Source: Delphinapterus leucas (taxonomy: Eukaryota; Chordata; Mammalia; Artiodactyla; Monodontidae). From it: a stretch of DNA of 64,000 nt. The notes beneath the pieces are model-generated. The model had not been told where the DNA came from and did not search any database. It saw nothing but the letters and a program-made list of their open reading frames with translations. Below, piece after piece: positions 23,931 to 33,910 of the stretch (within the stretch, counting starts at the first letter, position 1; each line of letters begins with the position of its first letter). Location of the stretch: the NCBI RefSeq assembly GCF_002288925.2, contig NW_022098026.1, forward strand, positions 23,115,729 through 23,179,728, written 5' to 3'. The translations under genes were made by a program, and so were the position numbers.

Positions 23931-24639
23931 AATCTCTAATATGTCAGACTTGCAAGTCAGAGGTTAATTCTCCTCTTTTACCCTAGATGCTCACAGCATT
24001 AATTCATCAAGGGTTTAAAAAACCAACTCTGCCTTCCAGCTCCTGCCCAGCTTTCTCTTGGAGACCAGAAGCAGAGAGATGCAAGGCACCCAGAAGCTCC
24101 ATCATCATTATTACAATTTTACCTTGAGCTCAGCTCAAGGATCACCACTCTTCCTTCTTTCCCTCCCTGAATTAAATGTGCTGATTATTTCCCCCAAACA
24201 TCCCACTGGGAAAAGAAGAGGCCTCTGTCAGAACCATGAGAGCTGGCAGATGAGAGAAGAGAAACAAAATCTATCTTTAAAACCATGCTGTGGTTTGCTG
24301 GCAGGGTTGGTGCTGCTTTCCTCATGTTTCTCAGTGATGTCCAGCCCAAACATCTATGCTTTCTAAAAGAGAAATAAGTTGTCCTTCAAGATCAATATAG
24401 AAACAACTGATATTTCCTTCAGACATTAAATTTTCATTTTTGGTGAAGAAAAGACAAGGAACTGGGAGGATGGAGAGTTTTCAGAGGAAAATTAACTTTC
24501 AGCCACACATTAAATGGCAAGAGCTCTAAGATGAATCAAATGCCTAAAGAGCTGCAGAATCTAGTCTGACCTCTGGGGGAAACCCCCCAGGAAGGCCTGA
24601 CTTGGGGGAAGTATCCATGTTATTCATTTCTTTCTCATG
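23931..24639. other. Unassigned spacer
   Basis: No family or gene recognised. A 102-codon frame at 24058-24366 has no recognisable domain. Confidence 0.45.
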
Positions 24640-24905
24640 TGTAATACAGAGGGAATCTCCCAAATAACGACAATAATCAACATTTATGATGTACGTTCTG
24701 TATGGCAGGTACACTGCTAAACCATTTGCATCCACTATTTAATTCTGAAATCCTACATAGTCTTTCCTATTATTGTGATTGCTCTTTTAAGGCTCAGAGA
24801 GGTGAAGTCATTCACCCAAGAACACACAGCTAATAAGTGGCAAAGTTGGGATTTGAACTCAGATCTGTTGAATCCAGGGCTCCAAGTCTATCACACTACC
24901 TGGGA
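24640..24905 (-). repeat. MIR SINE
   Basis: Inverted MIR with a long match: 'ggctcagagaggtgaagtc' (24791), 'acacacagctaataagtgg' (24822), 'gggatttgaactcagatc' (24847), 'ccagggctccaagtctatc' (24874). Confidence 0.85.
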
Positions 24906-25694
24906 CAGAAAGAATATGCAAAAAGAGAAGATTGGGAGGGAAAAGGGCAAATTTGGCACTTCCTTCCCACCTAGGGCACCAGGATTCTGACTAAGATGGT
25001 CTTATAGGATCTCATACCTTGAAGCAACCAAAGACATGCAGTTTACCTACCACTGGGGCTTTTTTTTTTTCTGAGCCAAATCACTGGGTAACTGAATTCC
25101 CTTGCCTACACATCATAATCGGGCTAGGTACAAAACAGCTCTGACCTACTTTAAAATCAATTTTGTTGTGTCCCATGGACTCTTTCAAGCTAGTTTACAA
25201 ACACAATTCTGTTTTTGTTAAATAAATCTAATTGCTCCTGGGGTGTTAACATATGACATTGCCTCCCAGGAAGAGCTTGCCAAGATCGGAGCTTCTGTGC
25301 AACACTGTCTTACAAGAAAATCCCTAAGTCCTGGCTTTTGACAAACTCACAAACAGTTCCCAGGGATGGGTCCCAATAGCACCCCAGGTGTCTGACTATG
25401 AGGTTCAACCCTCTAATGTACTGAGTTATTGAAAGATCCCTGTGATACGGTCCTTTCATTAATCAGATTTAAGATTCTGTTCTCTCTTCAACCCTTTATC
25501 CCAGCCTTAGCTTTTTTCTTGAGACCAGGATCTAAAAACAACCACAAACAGACAAAAGCAAAAACAAAACAAAGAAAAATAAAAACAGTGTTTTAAAGAT
25601 GGCATGCATTTGTAAATAGCTCCCTTCTAACTAACTGGAGGTAGGAGTTAATCCTACAGAATCAGGGATCAGAGAACAGCACAATCTGCTTAAG
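24906..25694. other. Unassigned spacer
   Basis: No recognisable family. It contains a T run (25060-25071) and an A-rich patch (25540-25590). Confidence 0.45.
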
Positions 25695-25699
25695 ATAAA

Positions 25700-26000
25700 T
25701 TCACTTATTCAGTCTTGTATTCAGTCCCCAGTAGGCATTCAGAGCCTTAAACTGGGTCCTGTGCTGGACTCTGTAGATTTACTGATGAAGAGAGCCAGCC
25801 AGATTCCCTGCCCTCATAGAGCTTTCAGGGGGAGAACTCTCTGAAAACAATCACAGCAATAAATGTACAATTTTTGTTGTGATAAATGCTATGATGAATT
25901 AGTGAACGGTACTATGAGACAGTGTAAAGAGAATTTGGGTAGAAACTTCAAGAATGTGATCATTAAGCTTAAATCTAAAGGAGGAGAAGGTGGTAATTAG
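25700..26000 (-). repeat. L2 LINE fragment
   Basis: Inverted L2 3' region: 'gggtcctgtgctggactctg' (25756), 'ccctgccctcatagagcttt' (25807), then 'gataaatgctatgatgaatt' (25881). High divergence suggests great age. Confidence 0.65.
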
Positions 26001-27344
26001 GAGAACAAAGAAATCATCAGCTTGAGGCACTGGTGAAGAGAACAGATTGGAAGGGACAGTAGTGATACTGGATGCAAATGAATCTCAGATAAAACTTCGA
26101 AACAATTCAATTTCTACTCCCATTAACATCATAGACTATTTGAGTTCCAGTAACCTTCGAGACTATCTCATCCAATCTCTCACCCATTGTGAGAATGTCA
26201 GACTCTATTTTATTCATTGATTTAAAAAACATTTCTAAGTTTTCTAGGCTCTGGAGGTAGAGCAAATAACAAAAAATAGGTCCCTGCCTGTCTGGAACTT
26301 ATGTTCTAGTGAGGAGAATCAGACAATAAACAAATAAATAGGTAAATACAGAATACGTCAAAGATTGGAAAGGCTATGAAGAAATTAAAGAAACAGAGTG
26401 AGGGGTAGAGAGAGTTCAGTGGGGGTGGGGGTGGGTTGCTATTTAAGTACAGAGGTCTACAAAGACCTCACTGATAAGAAGGTGACATCCAAATAGAGAC
26501 TTGAAAGAAATAAGAGAGTGAGGCATGCAGCTGTCAGGAAAAAGGGTGGTCCAGGCAGAGTTAAGAACAAAACTAAAGACCTTGGGGGCAGGTGTGCCTT
26601 GGTGTGTTCTAGGGGCAGGGAGGAGGCCCTGTGGTTGGAACTGAGTGAACGAGAGCAAGAGAGGAATAGGAAGTGAGGCCAGGGTGGTAATAGGAGAATA
26701 GTTTGTATGGCTTTCAAAGCCCTTGTAAAGACCTAGGCTTTTACTCTCAAGGAGATGGAAAATTCATGGAGGGTCTTAAACAAGGGAGTGGCAGAAAATG
26801 ACTTACATATTGAAAGATGCACTCTGGCAACCGTATGAAAAGATTGACTGCAGAAGTCAGAGCAGAAGCAGGGAGACAGAAGAAAAGGCTTTTGCAACAA
26901 TAAAGGCAAACAAATTATGACTTGGACCCAGTGACAGCAGTAGAAATGGCTATAAGTAATTGTATGCGGAACATGTGAAGAAGGTAGGGAAGACAAAATT
27001 TGCTCATGGATTGAACATGAAGTATGAGAGAAAGAAAGGAAACCAAGATGACTCCAAAGTGTATGGCCTGAGGAACTGGAACAATGGAGCTACCATTGAC
27101 TGAAAAGGGAAAAACTGTGGGAGGAGAGCATCTCAGAGGGGAATATAAGGAGCCCAGGTTTGCACATATCAAGCACGACCTACCTATTAGAGAGTTAAGT
27201 GAGATATCATGTTGGTAGTTGATTTTTTTTAACATCTTTATTGGAGTATAATTGCTTTACAATGGTGTGTTAGTTTCTGCTTTATAACAAAGTGAATCAG
27301 TTATACATATACATATGTTCCCACATCTCTTCCCTCTTGCGTCT

Positions 27345-27374
27345 CCCTCCCTCCCACCCTCCCTATCCCACCCC
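27345..27374 (-). other. G-quadruplex-type motif in L1 3' UTR
   Basis: The plus strand has seven consecutive C-runs of three or more separated by one to three bases, so the L1 sense strand carries a strong four-run G-tract. It sits at the same 3' UTR position as the motif at 21721 in the plus-strand L1. Confidence 0.75.
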
Positions 27375-27661
27375 TCTAGGCGGTCACAAACCACCGAGCT
27401 GATCTCCCTATGCTATGCGGCTGCTTCCCACTAGCTATCTATTTTACGTTTGGTAGTGTATATATGTCCATGCCACTCTCTCGCTTTGTCACAGCTTACC
27501 ATTCCCCCTCCCAATATCCTCAAGTCCATTCTCTAGTAGGTCTGTGTGTTTATTCCCATCTTACCCCTAGGTTCTTCATGACATTTTATTTTTTCTTAGA
27601 TTCCATATATATGTGTTAGCATACGGTATTTGTTTTTCTCTTTCTGACTTACTTCACTCTG

Positions 27662-29086
27662 CATGACAGACTCTAGGTCCATCCACCTCATTACAAATAT
27701 CTCAATTCCATTTCTTTTTATGGCTGAGTAATATTCCATTGTATATATGTGCCACATCTTCTTTATCTATTCATCCGATGATGGACACTTAGGTTGCTTC
27801 CATGTCCTGGCTATTGAAAATAGAGCTGCAATGAACATTTTGGTACACGACTCTTTTTGAATTATGGTTTTCTCAGGGTATATGCCCAGTAGTGGGATTG
27901 CTGGGTCGTATGGTAGTTCTATTTGTAGTTTTGTAAGGAAACTCCATACTGCTCTCCATAGTGGCTGTATCAATTTACATTCCCACCAACAGTGCAAGAG
28001 GGTTCCCTTTTCTCCACACTCTCTCCAGCATTTATTGTTTCTAGATTTTTTGATGATGGCCATTCTGACTGGTGTGAGATGATATCTCATTGTAGTTCTG
28101 ATTTGCATTTCTCTAATGATTAATGATGTTGAGCATTCTTTTATGTGTTTGTTGGCAATCTGTATATCTTCTTTGGAGAAATGTCTATTTAGGTCTTCTG
28201 CCCATTTTTTGATTGGGCTGTTTGTTTTTTTGTTATTGAGCTGCATGAGCTAAGCTTGTAAATCATGGAGATTAATCCTTTGTCAGTTGCTTCATTTGCA
28301 AATATTTTCTCCCATTCTGAGGGTTGTCTTTTGGTCTTGTTTATGGTCTCCTTTGCTGTGCAAAAGCTTTGAAGTTTCATTAGGTCCCATTTGTTTATTT
28401 TTGGGTTTATTTTCATTTCTCTAAGAGGTGGGTCAAAAAGGATCTTGCTGTGATTTATGTCATAGAGTGTTCTGCCTATGTTTTCCTCTAAGAGCTTGAT
28501 AGTGTCTGGCCTTATATTTGGGTCTTTAATCCATTTTGAGTTTATTTTGTGTATGGTGTTAGGGAGTGTTCTAATCTCATACTTTTACATGTACCTATCC
28601 AGTTTTCCCAGCACGACTTATTGAAGAGGCTGTCTTTTCTCCACTGTATATTCTTGCCTCCTTTATCAAAGATAAGGTGACCATATGTGTGTGGGTTTAT
28701 CTCTGAGCTTTCTATCCTGTTCCATTGATCTATATTTCTGTTTTTGTGGCAGTACCATACTGTCTTGATTACTGTAGCTTTGTAGTATAGTCTGAAGTCA
28801 GGGAGCCTGATTCCTCCAGCTCCATTTTTCATTCTCAAGATTGCTTTGGCTATTCAGGGTCTTTTGTGTTTCCATACAAACTGTGAAAGCTTTTGTTCTA
28901 GTTCTGTGAAAAATGTCATTGGTAGTTTGATAGGGATTGTATTGAATCTGTAGATTGCTTTGGGTAGTAGAGTCATTTTCACAATGTTGATTCTTCTAAT
29001 CTAAGAACATGGTATATCTCTCCATCTATTTGTATCATCTTTAATTTCTTTCATCAGTGTCTTATAATTTTCTGCATACAGGTCTT
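27662..29086 (-). pseudogene. L1 ORF2 C-terminal fragment
   Basis: Only the region downstream of the reverse-transcriptase core is present. Visible are [18 protein letters not shown] (28838-28542 frame), FHIWKE-type flanking sequence lost to truncation, and the C-terminal Cys segment [18 protein letters not shown] (28246-27767 frame). The latter frame stops after KCPSSDE where the ORF should continue to DEWIKK. Frameshifts separate the pieces. Confidence 0.88.
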
Positions 29087-29289
29087 TTGGTAGTTGATTT
29101 TATGGTAGAAACTTGAAGAAAGAGACCTCGCTAGATATACACAAGTGGGAGTACAGGATGAGATTACCTAGTAAGAGAGTATAGACAGGGAAGTAAAGTC
29201 CAAAGTCTGAGCTCCAATAAAAAAAACTGTTGTCCAGGCAATCCTGTCCATTATTCATACAATTATTCCACAAATATTCAACACCTCCC

Positions 29290-29740
29290 ATATGCCAAAA
29301 TATGAGATAAAGAAGTGGGGACTATTTCCCCATCCTTTCAATTTAGCCTGGCTTTGTGACTTCCATTGACCAATAGGATGGAGTGCAAGTGGTAATGTGT
29401 TAGTCTTGAGCCTAGGCTCAAAGAGGCCTTGTGCACTTCCACTCTACCTCTTGGGATACTGCCATCAGATACACACCATATATGCAAGCCTGGGCTGGCC
29501 TGCTGGAGGAGAAGAGACCATGTGAAGGATATCTAAGGCCTGTCAACCTCCAGACCTGTGAATAAGGCCAACCTAAACTAGCCAGGCCCCACCATCTCAG
29601 CAGCTGTCCACAGATGCATAAGAGAGCCCAGCATGCATGAGCTGAATCCAGCCCAAAAGAGCAGAACTATGTAGCTGGCCCATAGACTCATGAGAAATAG
29701 TGTATGGTAGCCACCAAGTGTAGTGGTCATTTTCCATGTG
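29290..29740 (+). mobile_element. MLT1-type (ERVL-MaLR) solo LTR
   Basis: The order of blocks fits MLT1: 'tggctttgtgacttccattg' (29350), 'gagcctaggctcaaagaggc' (29408), 'tgggatactgccatcagata' (29452), 'gagaagagaccatgtgaagg' (29510), 'cacagatgcataagagagcc' (29609), 'catagactcatgagaaatag' (29681). MaLR LTRs are old non-autonomous retroviral-type elements. No internal region is seen. Limits are approximate. Confidence 0.75.
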
Positions 29741-29769
29741 ATAATAGGGAACTGAAACAACCTTTATCA

Positions 29770-29910
29770 GTTGTTTCAAATCTTATCTTTCCCACTTTAA
29801 ATGTATCATCCTCCATGAAGCTTTGCCTGATGCCTACAGCAAGAAGTCAGCATTCACTCCTCTGGATCCTATGGCATTTGGTTTGTACCTTTCTGTATTT
29901 GTCAGAACAG
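29770..29910 (+). repeat. L2 fragment
   Basis: 'catgaagctttgcctgatgcc' (29814) with 'actcctctggatcctatggc' fits the L2 segment for the 'gaggccttccctgaccac' region on the plus strand. Short and diverged. Confidence 0.5.
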
Positions 29911-30210
29911 GCTGGGCTGTGCTGCAGTAACAAACGTCAGCGGCTTAGTATAACACAGACTTATTTCTTGCTCATGGTATACAGCTGATGTGAGTTGCCA
30001 GGGAGTTCTGCTTCACATGTTCACTCAAGGACCCACACTGATGCAAGCAGCACCGTCTTGCGACACTGCCATCTCAAACTGAAGCTTCTGAGAGTGCACA
30101 GAGAACTCAATCCTGCTCTTCACCACTTCCACTCATTGCCCATTGTCCGGGCCTGATCATACGGCCTCATCTAACTGCAAGAGAGCTGGGAATGGAAAGG
30201 AGCCCATGGA
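29911..30210 (+). repeat. Ancient repeat-like segment, family not named
   Basis: 'ctgcagtaacaaacgtcagcg' (29921) with 'cttatttcttgctcatggta' (29960) and 'agttctgcttcacatgttcac' resembles an old mammalian repeat with 'gcagtaacaaa...cagtggcttaa...tttatttcttgctcat'. I cannot assign the family. Confidence 0.45.
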
Positions 30211-30489
30211 CTCTTGTTCATGTCTCTATCCCTCCTCATGGCACCATTGCTTTATGCCTTTCATTTGCATGGCTTTCTTTCTTATACCAAATGTGGTACC
30301 CCAAGAACTGACTTGATGGGCATGCATGCTACGCACTTGCACAGGGCCCCTTGCTTAGGACCCCACATTTGGTTTAATGATCTGCTGTCACCATCTTGAA
30401 ATCCTTAATAATTTTTGAACTAGGGGGTCTCCCATTTTCATCTTGTCCTGATCCCCCAAAATTATGCAGCTGATCTTATCCATAGCGAA

Positions 30490-30672
30490 TCTAGGGGTTT
30501 TCAGCCCAGGGTACTCACTGGAATTACCAGGGGAGCATTAAAAAATACAGGTACCCAAGCACCAACTGAGAACAATTTAATCTGACTCCTGGAATTGGGC
30601 CCCAGCAAAGGTACTTTTTAAAAAAATACCTCCAGGTGATCCTGATGTGTAGTCAGGGCTGAGCATCACTCC
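30490..30672 (+). repeat. MER5A-type (hAT-Charlie) MITE
   Basis: 'ggtactcactggaattacc' (30510), 'aatctgactcctggaattgg' (30579), 'tacctccaggtgatcctgatg' (30628) follow the MER5A order. This is a short non-autonomous DNA transposon relic. Confidence 0.75.
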
Positions 30673-32150
30673 CCTAATGCCATCTTGCATATAAGTGCTT
30701 TTGGTACTTCCTCAAAAAAAAAAATATGGTAAGAAATAAAAATCTGGTAAAAAGAAATAAATATAGCTGCCCTTCTGTAGTTTCAGAAGTGTCAAAACCA
30801 TGAAAATAAAGGAAAGTCTGGAGACCTAGTCCAGCTTGAAGGAGACTAAAGAAATAAGACAGCTAAACACAACATGATTCTGAACTGGATCCTTTGGCAA
30901 CAGGCCAGTGTCCCCATACCTGTCTTACAGAAGTTATAGCAGGTATGTGTAAAGATAGATGTGCGAGGGAGCCATTCACTGTGGCACTGTATCTGAGTAC
31001 AAAAAATAAGGATATGATCCACCTCAATATCCACTACTGGGGAGAGTTGAATAAATTACGAGAAATCATGCCATGTAAAATAGAAGGCAATTCACATGTG
31101 ATGAACCGGAAAATATCTCTAATATATTATTACCTTAAATGTCAGACTAGTATGTACATCATAGTTCTATTTTTAATATATGTATGTATATGTGTGTATG
31201 TATGCATATGTATATAAAAATCTTGTAACGCTGATAAGTTTACTTTTGAGAAGGAAGAAACTTCACTTTATTGATATATATATATATTTTTTTAAGCCTA
31301 CTGTTGGCAATTTTAACTTTCTTTCATTATTTTTCAAGTAGTAAATTACTATGCAAGATTGACAATTGAACTTCCTTTTGGCTGTTGTAGTTTAGCCAGT
31401 CAATAATTCTTTGTAAATACCTTTGAAGAAATCCATGAGAGCTTTTAATTTTAAGGAACTGCCCGCCTAAGTCTTCTCAGTCAAACAGCATAAAATATAA
31501 ATGACTTAGAAAAATAAGCTCAGGTTGTTTTAGAAAACCTAAAATAAAAGGAGTAAAGTATCTGCAAGTAACTTACATTTCAGCAAAGAATCAATGTTCT
31601 TAATTTCAAGAAATTCAAAGCTGCCTGTGTACTAATTACCATGCATTGAATTCCTCTAAATGCAGATCTAGTACATGTTTGAGTGTATCTCTTTAGACAT
31701 AAAATAGAGAAGCTGGGGGAGATGGAGGATACTGCTACAAGCTGTTTTCCTCCCTCCTTCCTCAAACAGTAATCTGAGTGTGATAAGGATTTGCAAAACA
31801 AACACCAAGCTGCACAGGGCTTTGTGTTTTGAAGCCAAAGCATGAAAATCCATTTAAGCAACTATCTTTCTGCCTGCCAAGATAAACAAGTTGTAAGTAC
31901 CCTACATAAATCTCCAAACCATGGAAGAAAATAACCCCAAACTTCTTTCTTTATTTGGCCCCAATTAAAGTTCAATATGGGAGATTTATAATCCTCATCT
32001 AAACAGGACATCTGCAATTTGTAGCCTGACATAAATAACAAGCTCTAATGTTGTAAAAGGACAAGAAGGGTCAATTCCATATATTTATACAGAAAGGAAA
32101 ACTATACCAACATGCAGCACTCCACCAAGACAGCTCTTCCCAGAAGGCCA
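30673..32150. other. Unassigned AT-rich stretch with simple repeats
   Basis: No gene or named family. It contains a TATG/TG-rich simple repeat at about 31177-31217 and a (TA)6-type run with a following T run at about 31274-31297. Confidence 0.5.
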
Positions 32151-32159
32151 CAGTAGATA

Positions 32160-33010
32160 GTTGGCATTTTGCCTATCCAGAATCCTTTCCTTCCATCTAC
32201 GATCACCTGTATTTCTTCATGGAGAATTATCAGTACTTCTTCCCCATGGGTGTAGTACTGGGAAAACAGTTCCAGCAGGCCATTTTTAGTGACAGAAGAA
32301 AAAGTTCAGGTCCTCCCCTAGCCCTGCCCCAGTAAGCTAGAGGGTGAGCACCTGACCTAAGTTCTGCCAATGAGATGCTCTGCAGGTTATGAAGCTACTC
32401 TCTCGGCAACAAACTCACTCCTCTACCCAACTTTGTAATGCCATACCTGGGGCTCTGTTGACCATAGTTCTCCATTCTCAGGTGGCTTCTAATGTTCTGC
32501 CCATAGGGAAACTAGAAGCAGGAGGAAGAGAAAAGCAACTTGCTTCTTCCCATTTGCTGGTTTTTCTTTCACCCAGCTGTTGCTTTTCACCTCAGCAGCT
32601 ACATTTCATTCCAACAGCAACTGGTTCCTTTCCAGTTTCTTTCCACGGTCCTAGAACCATCCTCATCTTACTCCCTCAGAGGTACCAGCCAGGCAGTACC
32701 TGCTTCTCTGAGGTCTGAGCCCCAGCCCATTGGGGATCCTGTGCCAGCCCCTGAGATACCAGCAGAGGCTAGCTTGTGCCCTCCCTTCAAAGGTCTGAGA
32801 TTCAGCTCCTCCATGCTTCTTCTCCAAGCTTTTAGATTCTGATAGCACCAACTTTTTCTCTTGTTTCCCAGTCCTAGCATGGTAGCTTCTTCCTGCAGTT
32901 ACTAAATCTGTGTTTCCCTGGTGTTCATTTTCACCACTGCAATCAATCCTTGAGCCTCTGTTTAATAAACCAATCCCTACACTAAAGTCTCTCTGTTAAA
33001 ATAACTAGCA
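32160..33010 (+). repeat. Ancient repeat-like segment, family not named
   Basis: The segment starts 'cattttgcctatccagaatcc' (32164) and ends with 'tttaataaaccaatccctac' (32960). The end is reminiscent of the repeat at 63085-63535 and of other old elements ending in a 'taaa(c/t)...' region. A 109-codon frame at 32389-32718 lies inside and has no recognisable domain. Confidence 0.4.
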
Positions 33011-33456
33011 TGGTTTTGTTTTCATTACTAGCCCCTCAGTGTTTCAGGCACTCTCACCCAGGATATTGACCCCTGAGGAGTTGATAAGGAGGGGTTGGTG
33101 GTTTTCATTACAAAGCAGACATAAGATGGTCTTGACTAAGTTTTTCTTCTGACAGAACCATTGCCAGACTTCCACTATACAATTCCTCCCCTACTCTCAT
33201 TGTTTCTGTTTATCCTCATGCCAGATCTTCCAGCCTCCCTTGGATTCTGTAGGCCCACTGAAAACCTTCCCAAAAAATTCCTTTTTCTTCATTTAGCCAA
33301 AATTAGTTTTGGTTGCTTTAAGAAAATATGATACTAAGACACTAACAAGGAAAGTTTGCACAAACAACTTCATTCACTCCATTTTTCAATCCATAAGGAT
33401 TCACTAAGCAGCACACTCGGAGCAAAAAAAACCAACCCCAGCTTCCCTGAGTACCT
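33011..33456. other. Unassigned spacer
   Basis: No gene or clear repeat. The last 100 bp before the L1 (around 33370-33420) may be a decayed inverted L2 end. The sequence ends at the L1 target-site duplication (33457-33472). Confidence 0.4.
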
Positions 33457-33910
33457 TATGTTCAAGCTTTTATTTTATTTTATTTTTAACATCTTTATTG
33501 GAGTGTAATTGCTTTACAATGGTGTGTTAGTTTCTGCTTTACAACAAAGTGAATCAGCTATACATATACATATATACCCATATCTCCTCCCTCTGGCGTC
33601 TCTATCCCATCCCTCTAGGTGGTCACAAAGCATTGAGCTGAGCTCCTTGTGACACACAGCTGTTTTCCATTACCTATCTATTTTACATTTGGTAGTATGT
33701 ATAAGTCCATGCGACTCTCTCACTTCGTCCCAGCGTACCGTTCCCTGTCGCCGTGTCAAGTCCATTTTCTACGTCTGCGTCTTTATTCCTGTCCTGCGCC
33801 TAGGTTCTTCAGAACCATTTTTGGGGTTTTATTTTAGATTCCATATATATGTGTTAGCATACAGTATTTGTTTTTCTCTTTCTGACTTATGTCACTCTGT
33901 ATGACAGTCT

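Larger units (their letters stand above)
27227..29086 (-). mobile_element. LINE-1 3' fragment (5'-truncated), 1.86 kb
   Basis: A minus-strand L1 with an intact 3' end at 27227 (short A tail, then 3' UTR) and a 5' truncation at 29086 inside ORF2. It is bounded by a perfect 15-bp target-site duplication, ttggtagttgatttt, at 27212-27226 and 29087-29101. The unchanged duplication suggests a younger insertion than the 8-13 kb copy. It lies inside an L2. Confidence 0.95.
26205..29225 (-). repeat. Long L2 LINE fragment, interrupted by an L1
   Basis: Inverted L2, recognised from 'ttctaggctctggaggtaga' (26243) through 'gacctcactgataagaaggtg' (26464), 'ccttgggggcaggtgtgcc' (26580) and 'gatgcactctggcaaccg' (26815) to 'aaccaagatgactccaaag' (27040). 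The L1 at 27227-29086 interrupts it. L2 sequence resumes at 29102 ('gatgagattacctagtaaga' at 29158) up to about 29225. It is the longest L2 in the window, with about 1.1 kb of L2 sequence. Confidence 0.75.
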
